A DNA stretch of 64,000 nt. Source: Tranzscheliella williamsii (taxonomy: Eukaryota > Basidiomycota > Ustilaginomycetes > Ustilaginales > Ustilaginaceae). Below are positions 19,843-28,420 of this stretch, piece after piece; the first letter of the stretch is position 1; each line of letters starts with the position of its first letter. Position numbers and translations under genes: made by a program. The stretch lies in NCBI GenBank assembly GCA_023212725.1, contig JALBYF010000053.1, positions 1 through 64,000 on the forward strand, in the 5' to 3' direction. The notes under the pieces are model-generated. The model saw only the letters and a list, made by a program, of their open reading frames with translations, did no database searches and was not told where the DNA came from.

Positions 19843-22665
19843 TTATTCAGAAGGCTGGACGACGGGGGGGCCGTCGAGGGCGGTGTGGGAGTGGAGCAGG
19901 TGGGTCTTGATGTCGTCGAGCGCCGAGGGGGAGGGGGGATGGCCGTTGGGCTGCTTGGCGTCGGCGGGCGCGGGCTCGGCGGGGGGCGCGGGCGGGAACG
20001 GGTACGGGCTCTGTTCGTGCGCCGAAGCGGCGGCGTTGGACAGCGCCGCAGCGGCGATGGCCAGGCCAGGGATACCGCTTGGATCGGCGGCCGCGTCGCG
20101 GTCGAGCGCCAGGCCGAGCGCCGAGCCGGGCGTAAAGCCGGGGTCCAGCCGCCCGCGCTCGTTGTACGCCGCCGAGAGCCGTTGCATAATGTCGGCCTTC
20201 TCAAAGCAGTCCTCGTACGACAGCCCGTACTGCCGGAAGCCCGCGATCATCACGTCCACCTCGCTGCGCTGAAACCGGATAAGCAGATGCGAGGCCATCT
20301 CCAGGCTCGCCAGAGAGTTGCACGGGTCGAGCCGCAGGTAGCTGTTGGTGCGTAGGATCTCGGTCAAGCCGGCAATCCGAAGCGCGCTGTTCAGCGCTTC
20401 TTCCTGCACCGTGGCCAGCAGCGTCTGCACTCGCTCCGATGAGGGTGCCTCGGCTGGCGAGGCACCGTTTGACTCCAAAGCATGTCCCCGCCTGATCCGG
20501 TCCTGGTGAATGGGCGAGGTGGCGTCGCTGCGGTCCGTACCGTAGATGCCGAGCTCGTCTATCGTCCGCCAGAGCGCAATCCAGGTGGCGTGAAAGTTAA
20601 TGTCGCTGGTGCAGGCACTGACCGCTGCAATATAGTCCCAGTGAGGCGGCCAGTGCGGAAGCGGTACGCCAACCTTTTCCAGGTGGTCGTCTCTCCACTT
20701 TTTGATCAACGCGACAATCTCTTCGACCCGCTCGATACGTACGCCTTCGATGGCTCCGCGAGGTTCCCAGCCGATGGCGGCAATCTTGCGTTGGATGACA
20801 ACGGCATCGTGGAGCGAGCCATAGAAAGCCATGTAAGAGTCCAGGCTGCTTAGCGGATGAGGCGCCTCCTTCTTGTTATCCGCATCGCCAGCCGGTGGGC
20901 TGCTGTTGTAGTCTTCGCAAGAGATCAAGCACCGGCGTTGGAAAAAGGCAGCAGAGGCGGCGTCCGCCATGCAGGCCAACCACCAGGCAAACATAACTTC
21001 GCCGCGGACGCCAGCATCTTTGATGGCGGCGACCTTCTCCTTCTGGTTGACGCCGAGGTCGAGCAGATGCTTAATGGCGATGACATACCAATGGCCGTTG
21101 GTGTAGGAAAGCAGACTGCGGTGTTTGCTGCTAGCCGGACTTCCGCAGATGTTGAGATTTCCGTTGAACAGAACCGAAGGATGGCAGAGCAAGGGTTCCA
21201 TCAAAAGGCAGCTCTGAATGTTTTCCAGAGTGGCCACCCTGGCCACGCGCAGTCGATCCATTACATCCTGCGCTCGCCATATCAGGTCATCCGCCAACCG
21301 GTTCCGGCCCTGAAGTCGAAGCTCTTCTGGGGTGGAGAGGATAGACTGGTCGATGCCGCCCTTGATACCGGTGATCAGCTCGGCCTTGTCCGTCTCGCCC
21401 TTGGCAAGAGCTGCCTGAGCTTGAGCATAGGCCTTTTGAAGCTCGACCGCGCTTTCACTTCGATCGGAAGCGATCAGTGGATTCTCACTAAACTTGGCAC
21501 CCCAAGCGATGACGACAGCCAGAAGGACGTCCGGGGGCGCGCCGCCATCCGCAGCACTTCGCTCGTAGTATCGCTTTTTAAACGTCTGGGGATTGAGCAG
21601 AGGTAGTCGCGCATGCACCACCGAGAAATACGTCTCGACCAGGTCGTTGACGAAATCCTCTCTGCGTTGCCTGTTTAGCAGGATCAGCTCGGCACTGGTA
21701 GTCGCGGCAGGCTTGGGGCCTGCGGTAAAGCTGGACGGTGCGATGCTGCGCTTGACGCAGCGGGCAGCCGAGATGGGCGCTGAAAAGGGAATGGTGGAAC
21801 AGTAGTAGAGATGTTCGCTCTGCACGTTGAACTCAGAATCCCGCTGAAAGAGAAAATTGAGCAAGCGATCCTGCGCTTGTACGGCTGCATCGAGCAGCTC
21901 CGGCGGTTTGGGGAGGTCCCGCTTTTCTTCGGGCGCCTGGACCGAGCTGCGAGCGCGCTTTGCCGGTCTTTTGGCGGAAGAGGTAGCCCACTGAACATAT
22001 AGCGTCGTACAGTCGATGTTCTTGGCCCGGCAATGGTTGCACTTGACCTCTCCTGGGTCCCTGTTGCATCTGACCTTGCGACTTCGGCAAGCGTCACAGG
22101 CACTGTTCTGCTTCCGCGACGCCATCAGAATGGTCGTATGGCTCTTGTTGGGCGACGACGCGGTGGCAGACGGAGATGGCTCCGGCGACGCGTAGCTCGT
22201 CTCGCCGTCAGCAAGCGGGGTGCCATCACCCTGCTGAGTCTGAAAGTGGACCAGATCACGGGCGCTTCGATCGGCCGCGTCGATGGTGGAGGGTGCATCG
22301 GTGTGCTGGTGGGAAAAGTGGTCGATTTCGTTGCTGGGACTGCTGATCTGCATAGCTGCCTGGTCTACATGCGGACTCAGTTGCGAGGCTGTCTGCTCCG
22401 GTGGCGATACGAATTCGGCGTCGAGAGTCGAATTGGTGGTGTGTGCGACGGCGCCTGAGCCTGCTTCCCCGTTTGGCGTTGCGGCGTCGAGATGCTGGTC
22501 GTGCGGGTCATGCCATGCTGATGCGCTATCAGTCGCAGATTCGACGCGAGCAACGCCGGCTTCGCTGCTCCCTGGCATTGCCGTTGGCGGCACCGCAGAG
22601 CTTTGATGCAGATCCTGATCTTCTAGACCGGCGTCCTTACCGTCGCTCTGTAGCTGAACGTCCAT
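19843..22665 (-). CDS. Zn(II)2Cys6 transcription factor
   Basis: This 940-residue fungal-specific transcription factor starts at the ATG at 22665. Residues 1-180 are a disordered acidic/Ser-rich region. The binuclear zinc cluster lies at 190-219 with spacing Cys-x2-Cys-x6-Cys-x8-Cys-x2-Cys-x6-Cys, followed by a basic stretch KRPAKRARSS. The middle part (about 300-700) has the helical composition of the fungal_trans regulatory domain, including RLPLLNPQTFKKRYYE and ELRLQGRNRLADDLIWRAQD. The tail is Ala/Pro-rich. Helical segments such as SLASLEMASHLLIRFQRSEV resemble regulators of nitrogen or amino-acid metabolism, but I cannot assign a pathway. The gene is read as one exon and is convergent with malate dehydrogenase, 255 bp away. 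Confidence 0.9.
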   Translation of the reverse strand: MDVQLQSDGKDAGLEDQDLHQSSAVPPTAMPGSSEAGVARVESATDSASAWHDPHDQHLDAATPNGEAGSGAVAHTTNSTLDAEFVSPPEQTASQLSPHVDQAAMQISSPSNEIDHFSHQHTDAPSTIDAADRSARDLVHFQTQQGDGTPLADGETSYASPEPSPSATASSPNKSHTTILMASRKQNSACDACRSRKVRCNRDPGEVKCNHCRAKNIDCTTLYVQWATSSAKRPAKRARSSVQAPEEKRDLPKPPELLDAAVQAQDRLLNFLFQRDSEFNVQSEHLYYCSTIPFSAPISAARCVKRSIAPSSFTAGPKPAATTSAELILLNRQRREDFVNDLVETYFSVVHARLPLLNPQTFKKRYYERSAADGGAPPDVLLAVVIAWGAKFSENPLIASDRSESAVELQKAYAQAQAALAKGETDKAELITGIKGGIDQSILSTPEELRLQGRNRLADDLIWRAQDVMDRLRVARVATLENIQSCLLMEPLLCHPSVLFNGNLNICGSPASSKHRSLLSYTNGHWYVIAIKHLLDLGVNQKEKVAAIKDAGVRGEVMFAWWLACMADAASAAFFQRRCLISCEDYNSSPPAGDADNKKEAPHPLSSLDSYMAFYGSLHDAVVIQRKIAAIGWEPRGAIEGVRIERVEEIVALIKKWRDDHLEKVGVPLPHWPPHWDYIAAVSACTSDINFHATWIALWRTIDELGIYGTDRSDATSPIHQDRIRRGHALESNGASPAEAPSSERVQTLLATVQEEALNSALRIAGLTEILRTNSYLRLDPCNSLASLEMASHLLIRFQRSEVDVMIAGFRQYGLSYEDCFEKADIMQRLSAAYNERGRLDPGFTPGSALGLALDRDAAADPSGIPGLAIAAAALSNAAASAHEQSPYPFPPAPPAEPAPADAKQPNGHPPSPSALDDIKTHLLHSHTALDGPPVVQPSE

Positions 22666-23282
22666 AGCAATAGAATCCGACCCGGCGATGGCCGCCCCAA
22701 GCGGCTACACGGTACGCGCACCGGACAACCAAATAGCCTTGCGATCCCAAACCACACCAAGCGCCCACAGTTCACAAGCCAAAGACAAGAGAGCCACTTC
22801 TACGTTGACAGCGCAGGCAAGCGCTTCCTAGCAAGGTAGGCCAGGTGACCAGCCTCCCGAGCCGAGATCGACCGGGAAGAGCGGATGGCGGACCGGTGCG
22901 GAGCGGACGGGAGAGAAAAAGAAGTGCGAGGACCAAAGTGACTTTTTGGCCGTATAGAAAGAACGGATTTCTTGCAAGAGAGCGGATCCGAGGATGGCGA
23001 AGAGCAAAGCCGCAACCTAACCATCCCACCTATTTAAACTGTTCAGCGAAACCCTCCAGCGGCTCCGAAACTTGCCTACATCCGGCCCAGCTTAGACTAA
23101 TTTAGCTGTGACTTGCGACTTGCGACTCACATTAACTCCTCATTCAATCTGACACTCGGCCGTTAAAGCAGGCAATGTTAGATTGACGAACGATACTAGG
23201 GCTGGCATAGCTGAGTGCTTCCAGGGCTGGCATAGCTGAGTACTTCCTCCAGTCGAGAGCATGCACGACGGTTCGGCGCCAA
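22666..23282. other. intergenic between two minus-strand regulators
   Basis: This is the promoter side of the Zn(II)2Cys6 gene and the 3' flank of the SET-domain gene. It contains GTGACTTGCGACTTGCGACTC near 23107 and a tandem repeat (next entry). Confidence 0.5.
23198..23247. repeat. two-copy 25-bp tandem repeat
   Basis: The unit begins AGGGCTGGCATAGCTGAGT. The copies lie at 23198-23222 and 23223-23247 and differ at two bases. They lie just 3' of the SET-domain gene. Confidence 0.85.
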
Positions 23283-26200
23283 TCAAGAGTGGTTCTGACG
23301 GGACCAGTTGGTAAGGTCTTGCCAGGCAGAGGCCGATGGCCCCTCGTCGCGTTCGCCTCGGAGGCCGCTGTCGCTCGCCGTAGCACTCGCACTGCCATGC
23401 GATTCGTCGAAATGGTGATCGTTGGCAAGCTCGTCGACAGCCGCCTGGCGCAGACTTTCCAGGTAAGTACGTTGTGCCTTCATCACAGGCGTATCTCGGT
23501 CTGGGTCGCCGGGCAAAGGCTTGGCCGCCATCTTGATGGCAGCCTCTTTGCTGAAGCCACGCTTCGTCGCCCGGCGCACCCTGGCGAGAAACGCATTGCG
23601 CGCTCGCCGAGCATCCGCCGTGGTCATCCCGAGCGAGGTCAGCGAGGAAGGTAGATCGGGTATGTACGTGTTTTCGGGCGCGGCCGTACACATTATGCTG
23701 ATCTTTCGCAGTGGATGCTGCGTGGGATCGACAATCGTAATGCCGCGCTTATGCGCCCGCCTGACCCGCGCAAGATAGGCGTTTCGCTTACGTCGCTCCG
23801 CCGCCTTTCGCTCCACTTCTTGACTGTCTACCGGTCTTGCTCTGCCACGTCGACGTCGCGTCTTGCCGGCCTCATCATCGGGACCAGGCTGGCGCCGCGG
23901 CTTATCATCCTGCTCCTCAAAATCCGATCTTGTTTCGTCCGAATCAGACAGCTCATATTCCCAGCCCGAATCCTCTTCGCTGTCCGACATGACGGCTTGT
24001 ACAGCTGACCATCTCCTGTCCTTCGTGCCCCGTAGCGTTCTCGCTGGACCTTCTGAGCCGCCGTTACCGTTTGACGACATAAAAGCGGAACCCAATGGTA
24101 ACCTTGCGTCTTCTGGTGGATGGCTAGGGCCGGGCTCTGCTGGTAGGACTGCCGTTGTGGCGGGTAGATCGGAAGTGCTGAATGGCTCGTCGATCATCGT
24201 GCTCGTAGAGGCGGTCTGAGGCAGCGTGGGGGCGTCGCGTACCACAGCCGAGGTAGATGTCGATAGATCGGCAGAAGTCGCAAAGGTAGATGTCGATAGA
24301 TCGGCAGAAGTCGCAACGGCCAACTCCGGCTCGCTTTCAACGCTTTCGACGCTTCGGGGGGTCGCGGGTAGAGCAAGGGTTTTGGTCGCAGAACGTGTGG
24401 GTCTTGAATTCGCCCGCCGCGACTGCTCGGCCCGTTTGGTCATTACCTTGGCAGCTAGCTTGACGGCCGCCTCACCCTGTCTGCGACGATTGTCCCGACT
24501 ACTGTTATACAACAGGGTAGAGCCTCCAGCTTTCTTTTGACTTTCTCGGCCGACGGTGGCAAGCAGAGTCGCTGCCACCTTTGGTGTCAGCTTGCGCGGC
24601 CGACCTGGCTTCCTACCGGGTTTCTTTCTTTTAGGTCTGTCGACCTCTGCCACTGATGAAGAGGAAGCTCCTTTGGCAGCCACAGCTTTGGCTGGGGGGG
24701 CTTTCTTGCCCCCGAGGATGCCCGAACAGTTCACAGCCCCGCAGAGGCAAGACTCTGGAGGCACTTCTGCAGTGGGGGCACCGGTGATATCTCGAGGCTG
24801 GAAAGCAGCCCAGCCATAGTTATAGGTCAATTCTTCACCCGCTTCGATCGGTCGAAGCGCAAATAGACCGATCTGAAATTCGGCTGTACGACTCTCGTCT
24901 GTCCCGCAAATGATAAACTTTTCGATGCGGCAGTTGGGATCGCAAGAGTGATTTGCGAAACGAGTAATGTTACCTTTGCGACCTCCGTCGAGGAGCTCCC
25001 CGGCTGCCGAATCATAGTCGAGTAGGTAGTAATTGCCAGTAGCCTTGTATTCCTCCATCACCCTCTTGCCAGCCTCCTTGAGGTCAATGACTTCGCCCCG
25101 GTACTCGTCGATGAATTCGTCCTTGCCGATCGGCTCCAGAGTTTTCAATCCAAAGCCGCGGCGGCCGTAGTATCCTACCGTCGTTTTGACAGCAGGTCGC
25201 TTGCCGAGGCTAATGTTCGTGCAATCCCAACCGCAAGGGCATGTCTTGGGATCGCAAATAAACATGAGCATGCGATTCATGCAGTCGCTGGCACATCTGC
25301 TCTCCGGTTGACAGTAGCAGAGCGGAACTTCGCCCTGCAACTTCGGTCGAGAGTAGTACTTGTTGGTTCGAATTGGACGATAGTGAGGCGGTTTGCGCTT
25401 GGCATGTACGCGGGCGCGCAGCTGCTCGATGCCTCGATGAAGCGAAAAGGGCAGGCGGAAATCCCGCTCCTCTGTCAAAAGTTTGGCTCCAAAGTGGACT
25501 GGCAAGGGAAGTAGGACATTGCCCGTTTTCGTGCGTGCACGATAAGAGGTAGAGGCGGTGGCATTGACTTCGCCAGCGTACAGTCCGGAAATGTGGTACT
25601 CCTTCTTGCCCTGCCGGCTAATGTGTTGGATCCTTTTAGCAGCTACTGGCACCACCTCGTGGTCAGATGAGCCCACAAGCAGGGGTGTGTGAGAAGCAGA
25701 AAAAGCGGACGATGGCTCCGGTGTGTCACCTGGAAGGTCGCTGAAATCGCTCATGCTGTCGTCCGAAGTTTGTGGTGCAAATGCCGTCGAATTTGCTGCA
25801 TTAATAGCGTCCGCGGACCTGAGCGACTCGGCGACCTTACGAGCGGCCTCGAGCTGCTGCTGCTCTCGAAGCCTCTGCTGGATTTGAAGCCTCCCTGTAC
25901 CAGGGGGTCTACCCCTTTTTCTCTTAACCTGTGGCGGATCCAAGCCCTTAGGAACTTGCTCCGTAGCAGGTCGTTTTCCACGAGTTTTGGAGGAAGGTCC
26001 GGAACTGTTGGGAGACAGGGTCCTGGCAAGAGGAGGGCCAGGCACGGCGGCAGTGACAGAGGCAGATTTGTGAAACGACGGAAGCGCAGCTGAAGTGCTG
26101 CCATGTTTTCGCGGCCGACCCCTGGGTCGCTTGAGAGGCGGTAAAGCTTCCTGAGCGATCTCGCTTAAATTGGGTTTTGTCACGGTCGCAGTCTCAACTT

Positions 26201-26873
26201 TGGCGGAGGGCAACGACAGTCGAGAGCTTCGCCGCATGAGACCAACGGCATGGGCCGTGGCTGAAGGAGAATCAGGGGTCGCCTTGGGCAGGGCCTTATC
26301 ATATGCAGAGGCGGGGATCACAGCCGGGGCTGTTTTGCGAGGCCGGCCCCTGGGCCTCTTAATGGGAGCCACCTGAAGAGGAGGCGCTGGGGCAGGCGGA
26401 GGTCTAACGGTAGGACTTGTTGACTTGCCGAGAAGTTTCTTATCCAGCTCATCCCTCCTCTCCAGAGCTTTCTGTACACTGGATCCAGAGGAAGAGATGC
26501 GTAGCGACCGACGACTGGGTGACTGATTCACAGGTGTAGTTTGTCCGTCGATGATGCGGTCATTGGACGGACTGACGGGTACAATCCGGCGGCGACCAGC
26601 TTTGTAGATTGGCCTCGCTACCTCGGTTTCACTGGCATCGGAAACTTCTACTTCAGAGGTAATTGGCGAGAGGGTGCCATCCGAAAATACCTGCAGATCG
26701 CTGGACAAGGACGTGGCGTAGGACCGAGACTGGGTAGTGGTGGTGATAGATACATTGAGAGCGGGCGACATGGAACCATCTCGATGCGGTTCTATTGGAA
26801 GGCTCGAGGGTGTTGTGTAAGGTCCGAGCCCGCCGTTCGGGCCTTCGCCCTTTGGTTTGCTTTCCACGTCCAT
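23283..26873 (-). CDS. Ash1-like SET-domain histone methyltransferase
   Basis: This 1196-residue predicted histone H3K36 methyltransferase starts at the ATG at 26873. Four AT-hook-like motifs occur: KRPRGRPRK near 171 and 247, KRKRGRPPG near 318, and GRKPGRPRK near 752. The AWS cysteine region (CYCQPESRCASDC, then CDPKTCPCGWDCTN) lies at about 517-552. The SET domain lies at about 560-690 with GYYGRRGFGLKTLEPI, the RFANHSCDPNC catalytic core, and GEELTYNYGW. The post-SET CLCGAVNCSG lies at about 702-712. AWS-SET-post-SET without WW, SRI or PWWP domains points to the Ash1 branch rather than Set2. The tail contains two copies of a basic motif, RNAYLARVRRAHKRG (about 1028) and RNAFLARVRRATKRG (about 1090), which I do not recognise. 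An 11-residue in-frame duplication (SADLSTST) lies near 853-875. Confidence 0.9.
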   Translation of the reverse strand: MDVESKPKGEGPNGGLGPYTTPSSLPIEPHRDGSMSPALNVSITTTTQSRSYATSLSSDLQVFSDGTLSPITSEVEVSDASETEVARPIYKAGRRRIVPVSPSNDRIIDGQTTPVNQSPSRRSLRISSSGSSVQKALERRDELDKKLLGKSTSPTVRPPPAPAPPLQVAPIKRPRGRPRKTAPAVIPASAYDKALPKATPDSPSATAHAVGLMRRSSRLSLPSAKVETATVTKPNLSEIAQEALPPLKRPRGRPRKHGSTSAALPSFHKSASVTAAVPGPPLARTLSPNSSGPSSKTRGKRPATEQVPKGLDPPQVKRKRGRPPGTGRLQIQQRLREQQQLEAARKVAESLRSADAINAANSTAFAPQTSDDSMSDFSDLPGDTPEPSSAFSASHTPLLVGSSDHEVVPVAAKRIQHISRQGKKEYHISGLYAGEVNATASTSYRARTKTGNVLLPLPVHFGAKLLTEERDFRLPFSLHRGIEQLRARVHAKRKPPHYRPIRTNKYYSRPKLQGEVPLCYCQPESRCASDCMNRMLMFICDPKTCPCGWDCTNISLGKRPAVKTTVGYYGRRGFGLKTLEPIGKDEFIDEYRGEVIDLKEAGKRVMEEYKATGNYYLLDYDSAAGELLDGGRKGNITRFANHSCDPNCRIEKFIICGTDESRTAEFQIGLFALRPIEAGEELTYNYGWAAFQPRDITGAPTAEVPPESCLCGAVNCSGILGGKKAPPAKAVAAKGASSSSVAEVDRPKRKKPGRKPGRPRKLTPKVAATLLATVGRESQKKAGGSTLLYNSSRDNRRRQGEAAVKLAAKVMTKRAEQSRRANSRPTRSATKTLALPATPRSVESVESEPELAVATSADLSTSTFATSADLSTSTSAVVRDAPTLPQTASTSTMIDEPFSTSDLPATTAVLPAEPGPSHPPEDARLPLGSAFMSSNGNGGSEGPARTLRGTKDRRWSAVQAVMSDSEEDSGWEYELSDSDETRSDFEEQDDKPRRQPGPDDEAGKTRRRRGRARPVDSQEVERKAAERRKRNAYLARVRRAHKRGITIVDPTQHPLRKISIMCTAAPENTYIPDLPSSLTSLGMTTADARRARNAFLARVRRATKRGFSKEAAIKMAAKPLPGDPDRDTPVMKAQRTYLESLRQAAVDELANDHHFDESHGSASATASDSGLRGERDEGPSASAWQDLTNWSRQNHS
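24251..24316. repeat. 33-bp in-frame tandem duplication in the SET gene
   Basis: Two adjacent, essentially identical 33-bp copies (24251-24283 and 24284-24316) add one 11-residue repeat without shifting the frame. They lie in the disordered region after the post-SET domain. Confidence 0.9.
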
Positions 26874-28420
26874 TGACTGTATCGAATTTCAAGGGCGAGG
26901 CCTCACGCACGCACGGTCGAGACGAAGACAGAGAGCTCGATGCTGGCGAGGCGCGTGGAAGCGACGTCCGGGATTATTGGTCGATCCGTGGCCGCTCTTG
27001 ACTTGAAAGAGTGAGTTGCTGCTGACGCAAGACAAGCCTACGCGCCTTGTTCAATGAGAAATGCCGATGTCGAACTCGAGTGCCAAGGTTTGCGACCGTA
27101 GCTGGGGCCAACGTTGGGATTTGCTGTTGGACTGTGACCTTGTTGGGCGGTGGTGAATGGGGGCCGAGCCACGGCGTTCCTACAACGAAGTAACGTCTGC
27201 CGATGGTCCGGTCAGGGGGAGTGCTCCGTATATCGACAAGGTAGAGAGTTAGTGTGAGTGTCTGAAGAAGGTCAAGTGGCGATGTTGAGAGGCGAAAGAC
27301 GCGTCAAATAAGAGCGAGTTTCGGTCGACTCAGAGGTCTCGCGCCAGCACGGTCGCCATTGTCACTGCGGCCAGTCGATCGGTCGCAAGATGTCCGGGAG
27401 AGCAAGCGGGAGTCGAGATGCGTAGGACGTGGCTGAACCAGTGCGTGCTGTGCAGTACGGCTAGAGAAGAGGGCACTGCGGGCGAGCCAGAGAGAGCAAG
27501 GTAAGAATGCGACGGATAACGATGTGGATCGCAAGGAAGCGTCAAGAAGCGACAATGCTCCATTTCCAAAAATCAATGAGCTTAAACCCCAGCCAGGAAA
27601 GCCAAACCGTCCTACATCTGAATACACCGCTCATGCGAGTTGACAACTAGCCAGCCTTCATTCCACTATTACCGCTGCTTGTGACTAATAATGATACTCT
27701 AATATGTGCGCATGCTAACCTACTGGCAAGTGAGAGTCGCGAGTCGAAGGTGGAAAGTTCCGAATTTGTACGCGTGATTACGGGCCCAACTTCAGCTTAC
27801 CTGCCAAGGGTCCTTCGCTGGAACAATTCCCGTACGAGTGTTCGAAAGGTCGCCATGCAAGGTCGACGCGGCGGAATGGCATCCCATTTCGAACCGCTCA
27901 AACCCTCGTATGCAGGCGTTAGCTGACCTACATCAGCTACGGCGAACGTTCGAGGGAGCCTTAAAAGGCGGCGCCGCTACCGTGCAAAGAAAGCCTCACG
28001 GCATTGGGGCACTCGCTTTTAGCCATTCCAGACAAGATTCTCTAGCCGTCTCGACAAGATGCTCCTCGCTCTGCCAATTTTGTGATTCTCCGTCTTTGCG
28101 TGAGACGCAGAGTTTGTCCCGGATGATAACAGATAGATGGACAGCTGCAGACGTCGGCTTTTTACTGGCTTCTCGTTTTAGCGTGTTCTGCTCTGAGCGA
28201 TCGTCAGTGCGCGACGTTGGGTCGTCGCTCCGACGTAAAACGGGTGGCATCGTGGGTCTGATGAATCCGCTAGTGAGCCGCCAGATGGGCGACGCGCTGC
28301 GACGCGACCGTCGATTTAGTTGAGCTGCACAATCTGAGATGAAGAAGCGGTCGTATTGCCTGCCGAGATACTGTGTGTAGAATACAGAGCAAGAGCGAGA
28401 CAGGTTCGCTGCAACTGGCA
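26874..28420. other. intergenic, no gene seen
   Basis: This is the upstream region of the SET-domain gene and the 3' flank of the PHD gene. Short ORFs at 27304-27926 and 27996-28424 have no domain and overlap on both strands. Confidence 0.5.
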
